DNA of 11,149 nucleotides from UBA4661 sp002405405 (GCA_036847245.1 DAIUAL010000106.1:1-11149); one strand, 5' to 3'; positions 1-7,691 are shown, counted from the stretch's first letter. Numbers and translations: made by a program. The notes: a model not told the origin generated them from the sequence alone.

Positions 1-327
1 AACAAAAAGCCACCCAACGATATACAAAGCTCCAAAACCCAAGACATGATATACAGACCATACAACGATATTATGAAAGCCGAAACCTATAACTCTACCC
101 TGCCGTAATTCCATGGTGTCGCGCAGGATCGTGTCGAGCATTTCGCCCCAAGAGCGATTCATCATTGCACCGATAAAGGCATAATCATCTTCGTACAAAC
201 CAAAAGAATGCCACTGCCAAAAAAAAGCAAGAAAAGTCAGCACGCCCAGAAAGAAGGCAACAACCGATAGGCGGGGTTTGCTATCGAATAACAATGAAAA
301 ACGCATGAGGGATAACCGAGAGAACAT
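1..327 (-). CDS. N-terminal part of a polytopic membrane protein, possibly a GT-C type glycosyltransferase (cut by window edge)
   Basis: An open frame of 109 residues runs off the left edge without a stop. After a short basic N-terminus there is one clear membrane segment (about residues 19-35 from the ATG at 327). A polar loop follows containing YEDDY, and a second hydrophobic stretch begins near residue 90 at the truncation. An acidic pair just after the first membrane helix is the usual place for the catalytic or metal-binding acidic residues of GT-C lipid-linked-sugar glycosyltransferases. That is a family pattern, not proof. The gene follows the family 2 glycosyltransferase by 53 bases on the same strand, so the two are probably co-transcribed, one making the lipid-linked sugar and the other using it. 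A second ATG in frame at 306 is equally plausible; neither has a Shine-Dalgarno. It could also be another multi-spanning envelope protein. Confidence 0.6.
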   Translation of the reverse strand, partial: MFSRLSLMRFSLLFDSKPRLSVVAFFLGVLTFLAFFWQWHSFGLYEDDYAFIGAMMNRSWGEMLDTILRDTMELRQGRVIGFGFHNIVVWSVYHVLGFGALYIVGWLFV

Positions 328-380
328 GAAAAAAGAAGCGAAACAATCGAGGCTGTCAAGCAAATATGCTCGAAGTATTT

Positions 381-1358
381 CTACACACCGGGTTCTTGCC
401 CGCTGATGGTCTCGATGGTATAGCGAGGGCGAGCTTTGACTTCACGGTAAATTTTGCCGATATACTCACCAATAATACCAATGCACAAGAGTTGAATTCC
501 CCCCAAAAAATACAAGGGTAAAACAATCGAAGTCCAGCCATGGACAACACTCAGGGCGAAATAGCTCCAGAGAGCATAGAATGCCAGAAGCATACTAACT
601 CCGGAAAGCAAGCAACCAAGAGTCGTAACCAAGCGCAAGGGCGCGACACTAAATGATGTGATGCCATCGAAGGCAAATTCGAGCATTTTGGTAAAGGGAT
701 ATTTTGATTCTCCTGCAAAACGTTCTGCACGGTCATACAGTACGGTTGTCGAACGAAAACCGATGTGCGGAATGATTCCCCGCAAAAAGAGATTTACCTC
801 GTGATATTCTTCACGAAGAATCTGCAACACACGCCGACTGATAAGGCGGTAATCGGCATGATTATAGACAATGCGAACACCCATGAGGAGCATGAGCTTG
901 TAAAACATCAAGGCAGTATTACGCTTAAAAAAAGTGTCGGTTTTCCGTTCTCTGCGCACGGCATAAACGGTGTCAAATCCTGCCCGAAATTGCTCGACCA
1001 TATCGGGAATAATCTGAATATCATCTTGCAAATCGGCATCAATCGAAATCGTGCAATCGGCATAGTCGGCGGAGTATTCTAATCCTGCTAAGAGTGCAAA
1101 TTGGTGTCCGCGATTATGCGCCAATTTTATGCCGCGTATACGACCGAAGTGATGGGCATTACGGCACGCAGTATCAATCAGCGACCATGTTGTATCCCGA
1201 CTGCCATCATCAACAAAGCACACAAAACTTTTGGCATGAATGTGCCCGCCGGACACCATCGTGTCGAGCATAGCAGAAAGCCGCTTGAGCGTTTCGGGGA
1301 AGACATCTTCTTCATTATAGCATGGAACAACAATCGCAAGAATAGGATGAGAAATCAT
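381..1358 (-). CDS. Family 2 glycosyltransferase, polyprenyl-phosphate sugar transferase type (GtrB/DPM1-like)
   Basis: This 325-residue membrane-anchored enzyme probably moves a sugar from a nucleotide donor onto polyprenyl phosphate on the cytoplasmic face of the inner membrane. Visible motifs are VVPCYNEE near residue 11, VDDGSRD near 49, the metal/nucleotide-binding DADLQDD at about 107-113, and GESKYPFTKML followed by DGITSFS near 216-237, which is the GtrB/DPM juxtamembrane signature. Two transmembrane helices follow (about 241-270 and 276-303), then a basic cytoplasmic tail. Length and layout are normal for GtrB/YfdH-like proteins. The last D of DADLQDD is usually P in this family, a small deviation. 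A GTG seven codons upstream (1379) is in frame, but the ATG at 1358 places the first beta strand where the family begins. The sugar cannot be told from sequence. A TAnnTTTG promoter box lies about 50 bases upstream, so this gene may be transcribed separately from the efflux operon. Confidence 0.9.
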   Translation of the reverse strand: MISHPILAIVVPCYNEEDVFPETLKRLSAMLDTMVSGGHIHAKSFVCFVDDGSRDTTWSLIDTACRNAHHFGRIRGIKLAHNRGHQFALLAGLEYSADYADCTISIDADLQDDIQIIPDMVEQFRAGFDTVYAVRRERKTDTFFKRNTALMFYKLMLLMGVRIVYNHADYRLISRRVLQILREEYHEVNLFLRGIIPHIGFRSTTVLYDRAERFAGESKYPFTKMLEFAFDGITSFSVAPLRLVTTLGCLLSGVSMLLAFYALWSYFALSVVHGWTSIVLPLYFLGGIQLLCIGIIGEYIGKIYREVKARPRYTIETISGQEPGV

Positions 1359-1408
1359 AGGCACAAAACTGCAAAGCACGCAAGACGAGAAAAGAAAAAA
1401 TCAATCAA

Positions 1409-1416
1409 CAAAAATA
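1409..1416 (-). promoter_or_regulatory. Candidate Bacteroidota -7 promoter box before the glycosyltransferase
   Basis: On the minus strand the sequence reads TATTTTTG, an exact match to TAnnTTTG, the -7 element of the Bacteroidota primary sigma factor. It would give a leader of roughly 45 bases to the ATG at 1358. No good TTG -33 element sits about 20 bases upstream, so the support is partial. Confidence 0.35.
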
Positions 1417-1535
1417 CGGCAAAACCACTCCACTACACAGAGGTACCTGCAGAAACACTGTAAGGGGGAGACTATCCTTGTCGGTGAAAAATGAGTGATA
1501 GCGATCTCGTGGCTGTAAATTGGGTAAAAAGAGTA

Positions 1536-1841
1536 TCACCCCGCCACAAACTTGCCATGCCGGTAGGTTTTGACATCGGCAACATACATGATGAGCGGCG
1601 CATGGCTGAACTCGGTTGAACGTAACAAATGAAGAATGTCATCGGCAGTGTCGATGTCGGTAATAACCTCAATTTTGACATTGCCATGGGAATCGTCCGT
1701 GCGTACACCATGTTCACCCTCGCCATAGACCGTGTGAAAGGTAAATCCTTTTATATTGAGTTTGCGCAGGGCAAGTGTCAGTGGTTCGGCATAGTGCTGA
1801 TCGACAATAATCGAAACGCATTTCATGGAATGGAGGTGCAT
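1536..1841 (-). CDS. PII-like small protein linked to heavy-metal RND efflux
   Basis: A 101-residue protein with the ferredoxin-like layout of the PII superfamily: MKCVSIIV as first strand, a helix near residues 18-29, a T-loop-like stretch with GEGEHG at 40-45, KIEVITDID as another strand, a second helix, then APLIMYVADV and a C-terminal KTYRHGKF. The uridylylation tyrosine context of GlnB/GlnK is absent, so this is not a classical nitrogen regulator. PII-like proteins of this size (DUF3240 and related PII groups) recur beside CzcA/CusA pumps. It is unusually rich in histidine (nine, including H2, H4, H36, H44 and H52) and has a cysteine at 8, which suggests metal sensing or binding. It is the last gene of the efflux operon, 69 bases after czcA. 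The ATG at 1841 was chosen because AAGGAG lies nine bases upstream; a TTG at 1886 is in frame but unsupported. The ligand and partner are unknown. Confidence 0.8.
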   Translation of the reverse strand: MHLHSMKCVSIIVDQHYAEPLTLALRKLNIKGFTFHTVYGEGEHGVRTDDSHGNVKIEVITDIDTADDILHLLRSTEFSHAPLIMYVADVKTYRHGKFVAG

Positions 1842-1850
1842 AGAAGAGAA

Positions 1851-1881
1851 CTCCTTACAAAAGATGGAGAGAGTTTTGTAA
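1851..1881 (-). promoter_or_regulatory. Ribosome-binding site with an adjoining inverted repeat before the PII-like gene
   Basis: On the minus strand AAGGAG (1851-1856) sits nine bases before the ATG, the best Shine-Dalgarno in the efflux operon. A perfect 8-base inverted repeat, TTACAAAA (1874-1881) and TTTTGTAA (1855-1862) with an 11-base loop, overlaps it by two bases. In mRNA this stem would partly sequester the ribosome-binding site; in DNA it could be an operator. Confidence 0.5.
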
Positions 1882-1910
1882 AACAAGAGAGTGCATGCAT
1901 CAGTACCGCA

Positions 1911-4900
1911 TTAACGTTGAGTCTTGCGCTCCGCTCTGCGCTCAATGACATAGTACAATGCCGGCATGACAAAGAGCGTGAGAATCAGCGAGGACACCAA
2001 CCCCCCCACAATCACGGTTGCCAGCGGACGCTGAACATCGGAACCAATGCCCGTAGCACGGGCGGCGGGAATCAAACCAATCAAGGCAACCGTCATCATC
2101 ATGACCACCGGACGAAATTGCGTTACCGCACCCTTAACAATGGCAGAGCGCAAATCAATTCTTTCCTCCTGACGAATGAAATTCATATAGCTGATGAGCA
2201 AGACACCCGACATGACCGCCACACCAAAGAGCGAGATAAAACCCACTCCTGCCGAAACACTGAAATTCATGCCCCGCCACCATAGTGCACCAACACCGCC
2301 CACTAACGCAAAAGGTACATTCGTCATAACAATACCTGCATATTTCGCATCATTGTCGAAGAGGATAAACAGCACAAAAAAGATCAAAAGAAGTGTAATC
2401 GGGATAACTACGACCAAGCGATTTTTAGCACGAGTAAGATTTTCAAACTGTCCGCCCCATTCGATATGAACGCCCTCCGGTACACGAATGCTTGCCGATA
2501 CTTTCTGCTGTGCTTCGGCAACATAACTGCCCTGATCGCGCTCGCGGATATTCGTGCGTACGCTTATTTGCCGGTGTCCATCCTCGCGGGCAATGATTGT
2601 CTGTCCTTGTGCCATGCGGACATCGGCAACCTGCGACAATGGAATTTTCATGCCGGTCGTCGTTTGAATGAGGAGATTCGACAGGGCTTCAGGCGTAGCG
2701 CGATCTTCCAGTGTATAGCGCAGAATGATGTCGAATCGCCGTTCGCTTTCGTACACCTGACTGATCGCTTTGCCGGCAATCGCTAATTCGATAACATTAT
2801 CAATATCACGCATATTGATGCCATAGCGTGCTGCCGACTCGCGGTTGATTTCAATCAAAAGTTGTGTTTGCGGACCTTCCTGCTCGATACCGCTTTCGCT
2901 TGCGCCGCGAATCGGTTTAATGATGTTCAGCACAGAATCCCCTATGTGGCGCAACTGGGTAATATCATCGCCATTGAGTAAAATCGCTAAATCTGCCGCC
3001 GAGCCTGTAACGGCTTCGGTAACATTATCCAGAATCGGTTGCGAAAAACTGAACGTAGCACCGGGCATGGTTTGTTCTAATTTTCGTTTGATTTCTCGCA
3101 GGAGATCTTTCTTCACTCTGCCACTTTTCCATTCGCTGTATGGAATGAGTTGCACCAGTGTTTCGATGCGATTGGGTCCGAAAGGATCCGTGCCATCATC
3201 ATTGCGACCTAATTGCGAAATGGCGAATTTCACTTCGGGAAAACTGCAAATCTCTTTGCGAATTTGGGCGGGATATTCTCGTGCAGAAGACAGCGCGACA
3301 CCCGCAGGCAATACACAGCGAATATTAAAGCCACCCTCATCAAGTTCCGGTAAAAATTCCGTACCGATGCTCGTAGTCATGACCACCACCGAAGCACCAA
3401 CTGCTCCCAAACCTATCATGAGCGCAATCATCGGATATGCCAGCGAATGTACAATTGCTGTGCGGTAATGACGTTCCATCCATGCAACAATCGGATTGTG
3501 CCATTCGGAAAATTTCTTGGCAAAAAAGAACGAACACATCACGGGGACAATCGTCAAACCTAACAAGAGCGAACCGCCAATGGCAAAAGACAAGGTGTAA
3601 GCCATAGGCGAGAAGAGTTTGCCCTCGACCCGCTGAAGCGTAAAGAGTGGCATGTATGCCAAAATGATGATAATCACGGCAAAAAAGATTTGGCGTTGTA
3701 CTTCACTGGCGGCGGTGAAAATTACTTTACGCGCATTGTACCCGCCCCCCCCATCGTCGCTGTGCTGATGTTCCTGCGCATGAGCAACATGGCGCATAAT
3801 TGCCTCGACCATGACCACTGCCGCATCGACAATAATACCGAAATCAATTGCACCAAGCGACAGCAAATTTGCCGGTATATTGGTGAGCTTCATCATGATA
3901 AATGCAAAGAGCAATGACAGCGGAATCGTCAGTGCAACCGAGATTGCGGCACGGATATTTCCGAGAAAAAACACGAGAACGATCATGACAATCGACACCC
4001 CCTCGAAGAGCGTTTTGCTCACGGTTTCGAGTGTGCTGTTCACCAAGTTTGTGCGGTCATACATGAGTGTGATGCGCACACCTTTGGGGAGTTTTTTGGT
4101 GTTTAATTCATCAATTTTTTCTTTCACAGAGGCGATCACTTCCGAAGGATTTTCGCCGCGCCGCATGAGAATAATGCCCTCGATGCTGTTGTCATTATCC
4201 AAAGAGCGAGCATTATCGGTATAGCCGAGAACACCCGAAGGCGACAGCGCGCCGATTTCAACACTGGCAACATCACGAACGAAAATCGGAGTGCATTTTT
4301 GATTGGCAACCACGAAGCGTTCAATATCTTCTTTTGAGGTAATGCGCCCCACACTGCGAATAGCCAACTGCGATGCACCTGAGCGCATGACATTGCCACC
4401 GGTGCTTTCGTTGTTGTTTTGAATAGCATCGGATACTTGCTGAATCGTTAGGGCGAATCGTTCTAAATCCGTCGGGCGCATGATGATCTGAAATTGTCGC
4501 TCCACGCCACCAAAGTTGACCACATCGGCAATGCCTTCTGCCTGCATGATTTTGGGAGTAATCACCCAATCTTGCAATTCACGGAGCAGAGCCACCGGAC
4601 GATTTTCATCGTATTCGATAACATAGCGGATGATTTCCCCCACCTGAGGCGAAAGCTGTGCAAGCGAAATTTCTGCTGATGCAGGTATATCGGCATCCTT
4701 GATTTTTTCATTGACTTGCTGGCGAGCAAAATAGTCGTCTGTTCCCTCTTGAAAGGTTAGGCGTACAATTGCCAAACCGAAAATTGTCCGCGACCGGCGG
4801 GCAATGACACGCGGAACAGAATTCAGGGCGCGTTCCAAAGGAATCGTGATTTGTTGCTCAACTTCTTCGGCAGGACGACCGGTGAATTTGACGATAACCG

Positions 4901-5042
4901 CCACTTCGGTATCGGCAACATCGGGATACGCAACGATTTGGAGCGTTGTCCACGCAAAAGCACCCATGAGCAAAACGCCAAGCGATGCCGCTATGGTAAT
5001 GCCACGATGAGCAAGTGCAAAACGAATAAGATTTTGAATCAT
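1911..5042 (-). CDS. czcA: Heavy-metal efflux RND transporter, CzcA/CusA family
   Basis: Inner-membrane proton/metal antiporter of 1043 residues, the normal full length for HME-RND pumps. It has the twofold RND layout: a first membrane helix (14-32), a periplasmic porter/docking region to about 340, helices 2-6, a cytoplasmic loop (about 415-445), helices to 560, a second periplasmic region to about 870 and the closing helix bundle. TM4 reads DFGIIVDAAVVMVE, placing the proton-relay acids at D400, D406 and E413 as in CzcA of Cupriavidus. The Cu/Ag pump CusA lacks the DFG acid. In the periplasmic cleft, FLPELDEGGFNIRCVLPAG has no methionine where CusA has its metal-binding Met, so Zn/Co/Cd/Ni is a better guess than Cu/Ag. 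The cytoplasmic loop is histidine-, aspartate- and glycine-rich (418-434). The ATG at 5042 begins the conserved MIxxLIRFAL helix; no Shine-Dalgarno is seen. It lies 78 bases after czcB and presumably assembles with CzcB and CzcC. Confidence 0.96.
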   Translation of the reverse strand: MIQNLIRFALAHRGITIAASLGVLLMGAFAWTTLQIVAYPDVADTEVAVIVKFTGRPAEEVEQQITIPLERALNSVPRVIARRSRTIFGLAIVRLTFQEGTDDYFARQQVNEKIKDADIPASAEISLAQLSPQVGEIIRYVIEYDENRPVALLRELQDWVITPKIMQAEGIADVVNFGGVERQFQIIMRPTDLERFALTIQQVSDAIQNNNESTGGNVMRSGASQLAIRSVGRITSKEDIERFVVANQKCTPIFVRDVASVEIGALSPSGVLGYTDNARSLDNDNSIEGIILMRRGENPSEVIASVKEKIDELNTKKLPKGVRITLMYDRTNLVNSTLETVSKTLFEGVSIVMIVLVFFLGNIRAAISVALTIPLSLLFAFIMMKLTNIPANLLSLGAIDFGIIVDAAVVMVEAIMRHVAHAQEHQHSDDGGGGYNARKVIFTAASEVQRQIFFAVIIIILAYMPLFTLQRVEGKLFSPMAYTLSFAIGGSLLLGLTIVPVMCSFFFAKKFSEWHNPIVAWMERHYRTAIVHSLAYPMIALMIGLGAVGASVVVMTTSIGTEFLPELDEGGFNIRCVLPAGVALSSAREYPAQIRKEICSFPEVKFAISQLGRNDDGTDPFGPNRIETLVQLIPYSEWKSGRVKKDLLREIKRKLEQTMPGATFSFSQPILDNVTEAVTGSAADLAILLNGDDITQLRHIGDSVLNIIKPIRGASESGIEQEGPQTQLLIEINRESAARYGINMRDIDNVIELAIAGKAISQVYESERRFDIILRYTLEDRATPEALSNLLIQTTTGMKIPLSQVADVRMAQGQTIIAREDGHRQISVRTNIRERDQGSYVAEAQQKVSASIRVPEGVHIEWGGQFENLTRAKNRLVVVIPITLLLIFFVLFILFDNDAKYAGIVMTNVPFALVGGVGALWWRGMNFSVSAGVGFISLFGVAVMSGVLLISYMNFIRQEERIDLRSAIVKGAVTQFRPVVMMMTVALIGLIPAARATGIGSDVQRPLATVIVGGLVSSLILTLFVMPALYYVIERRAERKTQR

Positions 5043-5120
5043 AACAATGGGATAGGCAAAAGAAAGAAAATAAACAGCGAACGCAATAAAACTATCGACC
5101 CGGAAGTAAAAAAGTTAGGA

Positions 5121-6125
5121 CTAATACCCAAAACTCAAACCCTTGAGCAGAATAGCATTTTTCGTAACGAGCCGTTCGCCTTTATTCAAACCACTAACAA
5201 CGAAGAATTCTTCGGCATTGTCGCCGGCAATCACTACTGCCCTACGCGAAAACACAGTGTCGGCAGTACAAACAAATACAAAGGTTTTGGCTTCGGCATT
5301 GACGACAGCTGTGCGTGGTACGCTGATGCCAAGGGTTTCATTTTCGGTGATTGATTCTTTGGCAAACATGCCGGGTTTAATTTTTCCGCCACGACTGCTG
5401 AGTTCGATGCCGACTTTAATCGTGCGCGTTTGAGGATCGATGGATGAGCCAATTGAGGTTACGCGACCATGCAACTGTTCGCTGGGAAGAGCGTTGAATT
5501 CAATAATTGTCGATTCGCCTGCTTTTACGCCACCAATCCGCGATTCGGGAATATCGCAGATGAGCAGTGCCTCGCCGGCTTTCATTTCGTTAAGTTCTTT
5601 GGTGTAAATACCCAGTTGGAGCAATTTGCTTTCGGCTTCTTGTAACGATGCAAAATTCTGGTTCATATCTGTTTCGGCATCGAGCAAATCTTTACCGGAT
5701 GCGGCATTGTTTTGCACCAATTCTTTCAGCCGCAAATACTGCGTTTGTGCGCGAGCATAACCGGCGCGCGATTTGCGAAAATCACCATAAAGTTGTTCGA
5801 TAATATCATTTTCCAAAAGCACTAAAGGTGTAGTCGTAACATTCGATGAAATGCTGGTGGCTACCACATGAGCCGGTACTTTCAGAACGCCGGTAAAGGG
5901 TTTTTCTTGGGTAGGAAGCGTTTCAAAACGTCCTGCTTGCTCTTTGGACATGGTAATTGTTTCGCCCCCATGAAGAATCGAAATACCCGCCGACGGTGAT
6001 GCCGGAGGGGGGGCGGTTGAAGTTGTGCAAGAGCTGCACCACAATGCACAAAGAATTACAGAACATGAAACGACAATGGCGTATATCAGTCGTGATTGGC
6101 GGAAGCTATGGACAATAGTAGGCAT
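5121..6125 (-). CDS. czcB: Periplasmic adaptor (membrane fusion protein) of the metal efflux system, CzcB/CusB type
   Basis: A 334-residue adaptor linking the RND pump to the outer-membrane channel. The N-terminus has a hydrophobic segment (about residues 12-30) followed by CSSCTT and a proline-rich linker. This is either a signal anchor or an atypical lipoprotein signal with Cys33 as the lipidated residue; the -3 position is not classical. An alpha-helical hairpin spans about 107-172 (it includes ASGKDLLDAETDM), followed by the beta-barrel with IPESRIGGVKAGE, then SIDPQTRTIKVGIEL and IKPGMFA, and a membrane-proximal domain ending at GLSFGY. These blocks are diagnostic of RND/HlyD adaptors. 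The usual lipoyl half-motif before the hairpin is not recognisable. No Met- or His-rich metal-binding N-terminus like that of CusB is seen. The ATG at 6125 gives a proper N-terminal signal; an in-frame ATG at 6239 would overlap czcC and add a polar stretch. The gap to czcC is 64 bases. Confidence 0.93.
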   Translation of the reverse strand: MPTIVHSFRQSRLIYAIVVSCSVILCALWCSSCTTSTAPPPASPSAGISILHGGETITMSKEQAGRFETLPTQEKPFTGVLKVPAHVVATSISSNVTTTPLVLLENDIIEQLYGDFRKSRAGYARAQTQYLRLKELVQNNAASGKDLLDAETDMNQNFASLQEAESKLLQLGIYTKELNEMKAGEALLICDIPESRIGGVKAGESTIIEFNALPSEQLHGRVTSIGSSIDPQTRTIKVGIELSSRGGKIKPGMFAKESITENETLGISVPRTAVVNAEAKTFVFVCTADTVFSRRAVVIAGDNAEEFFVVSGLNKGERLVTKNAILLKGLSFGY

Positions 6126-6189
6126 GTGAGACAAAGGAAAATGAAGGAAAGTGTATAGTACCGAATTATGCTGTGGATGCTGAACATGT

Positions 6190-7569
6190 TCACTCGATGA
6201 TGATGGTATCGGAGGCAGACACGGCATCGAGTTGAACAATGCTCTTGTTGTATTGTGTTAAGGCATCGATGTAGGAGCGAAGAATATCTTGATGTGTCCG
6301 CAGAGCATCAAGCAATTCCAGCAAAGAAATACTGCCCGACTTGTAGGACAATTCCGCAACGGTACGCATCGACAGTGCGCGTGCTAAGATATCATCACGA
6401 TTGGCAATGCCTGCTTGAGCAGAAAAATTGCGGAGTGTTTGAGCGCGCACTTCGTATTCGGCAGCGGCGGCTTCAATTTCGTTGAGAAGCGATCGGCGCA
6501 CATACTCGAAGGACTGTTCAGCTTGATCGGCACGAAGGCGTGATTTTTCCCGTTCGCCCTGATTGCGACTAAAAAAAGGCAGTGGAATCTGCGTGGTCAA
6601 ACCATAGATAAACACCCCCTGTTGGATATACGCATCCAAGCCAACGGTAATATCAATGCTTGCATTAGCTTCTTGTAGCTCTTGATTCGCACCGGCAGTG
6701 CGCTGTACGGCACGGGCAAGCAACAAATCATGACGATTGCGAAGTGTTTGGTTGCGAAGAGAATCGAGCGAAGGAATCGTTCGTACAATGGGTTCTAAAC
6801 GTTGGCGTGGCACAGAGGTATTTTGTGGCGAACGAGCAAGAGAAGAATCCGCCGAAATGCCGAGCGTCGAAAGCAAAGCAATTCGTGCTTTGCGGAGGGC
6901 TAACTGCGTTTCGCGCTGTTGAAGTAGGGCTTGATCCAAAGCAATCCGTGAGCGTGTGTATTCGTTGGCGGCAATCTGTTGCTGATTGAGTCGCAGAGCA
7001 TTCAAATCCACCAAGGTGCGGTAAATCGACACGGTGGTATCGGCAATAGCAGAATACTCTTGGGCGGACAGTACATCAAAATATGCCAAGCGTACGGCGA
7101 GCAGAAGCAGTCGAGCAGAGTTGGCAACCTGCAAGCGCACGGCTTGTGTTGCCTGTTCGGCAAGAGCAATGCGGTAATCGCGTTTGCCGCCGAGTTCAAA
7201 AGGAACATTCAACTGAAAGCCATATTGCTTTTGCGCCGGAGCGAATGCTTCACCAATCCACGGAAAAATATCTTTCTGTACAGCAATAACCGGATTGGGT
7301 CGCAGTCCTGCAGTAACAATATCCTGTTGGGCTTGGGCAACATCGCTTCGGGCAATGCGCAATGCAGGATGATACCGCAAACTGTATGCTTCCAAATCCG
7401 CCAGTGGTGGCAAGGCATTACCGCTAAGTTGCCGAAGCAGGGTTTCTTGTGCTTGCGTTATGCTATGAGGAAGAAGCTGTGCAAAAACAAGTCGGTGTAG
7501 ACTACACCAACAGATAAACATGATGACAAGAGTCGGAGCAATTCTCTGTAGAGAAAGACGGCAAAACAT
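6190..7569 (-). CDS. czcC: Outer-membrane efflux channel protein, TolC/CzcC family
   Basis: A 459-residue outer-membrane factor forming the exit duct of the CzcCBA tripartite exporter. A signal peptide covers roughly residues 1-30, ending around VFAQ. The two OEP repeats are visible. The first carries AGLRPNP and PFELGGKRDYRIALAE (about 123-138), the hallmark of the CzcC branch. The second carries IPLPFFSRNQGEREKSR (about 328-344) and the late YKSGSISLLELLDA (about 409-422), which is conserved in CusC/CzcC helices. The long heptad-like stretches between them fit the alpha-barrel. It is the first gene of the operon, and upstream is a divergent regulatory region with a TAnnTTTG box and a large palindrome. 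The ATG at 7569 was preferred over the TTG two codons upstream. Only a weak GGGA precedes it. It appears complete and undamaged. Confidence 0.93.
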   Translation of the reverse strand: MFCRLSLQRIAPTLVIMFICWCSLHRLVFAQLLPHSITQAQETLLRQLSGNALPPLADLEAYSLRYHPALRIARSDVAQAQQDIVTAGLRPNPVIAVQKDIFPWIGEAFAPAQKQYGFQLNVPFELGGKRDYRIALAEQATQAVRLQVANSARLLLLAVRLAYFDVLSAQEYSAIADTTVSIYRTLVDLNALRLNQQQIAANEYTRSRIALDQALLQQRETQLALRKARIALLSTLGISADSSLARSPQNTSVPRQRLEPIVRTIPSLDSLRNQTLRNRHDLLLARAVQRTAGANQELQEANASIDITVGLDAYIQQGVFIYGLTTQIPLPFFSRNQGEREKSRLRADQAEQSFEYVRRSLLNEIEAAAAEYEVRAQTLRNFSAQAGIANRDDILARALSMRTVAELSYKSGSISLLELLDALRTHQDILRSYIDALTQYNKSIVQLDAVSASDTIIIE

Positions 7570-7652
7570 AGGCAACCAATCCCATGGTAAAAAGAAGGTA
7601 TTCTTTTGTTCTGCGTAGTTTCAAGGTAGAAAAGCACGATGAAAGCGGTGCG

Positions 7653-7675
7653 TGCAAACCTCAATGAGGTGTGTA
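7653..7675. promoter_or_regulatory. Palindromic candidate operator at the czcC start of transcription
   Basis: A perfect odd-centred 13-base palindrome, ACCTCAATGAGGT (7658-7670), extends to 23 bases with 9 of 11 arm pairs matching. It lies just downstream of the predicted czcC -7 box, where a repressor would block initiation. It would also form a hairpin in the leader RNA with almost no loop, so a DNA-binding dimer is the simpler reading. The protein that binds is not identifiable here. Confidence 0.45.
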
Positions 7676-7683
7676 TGAATATG

Positions 7684-7691
7684 CAAAGATA
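7684..7691 (-). promoter_or_regulatory. Candidate Bacteroidota -7 promoter box of the czcCBA operon
   Basis: The minus strand reads TATCTTTG, an exact TAnnTTTG match, which would place the start point near 7677 and give a leader of about 105 bases before czcC. The expected TTG near -33 is not clear; the corresponding stretch reads around ATCTGTCC. The match to one element and the position beside the palindrome are the support. Confidence 0.4.

Noticed and set aside
1441..1448. AGGTACCT palindrome between the PII-like and glycosyltransferase genes
   Set aside because: It is short, with no loop and no T-run; insufficient for a terminator or a named operator.
1629..2285. Plus-strand open frame of 218 codons across the PII-like gene and the czcA end
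   Set aside because: It overlaps two well-supported genes in antisense and shows no protein family features.
2845..3468. Long open frame (207 codons) on the plus strand inside czcA
   Set aside because: It is antisense to a fully conserved region of the RND pump, has low-complexity Ser/Arg composition and no recognisable domain; it is a shadow of czcA codon use.
6126..6239. Upstream extension of czcB to the ATG at 6239
   Set aside because: The added 38 residues are polar and would bury the signal segment, and the frame would overlap the end of czcC; the ATG at 6125 gives a normal exported N-terminus.
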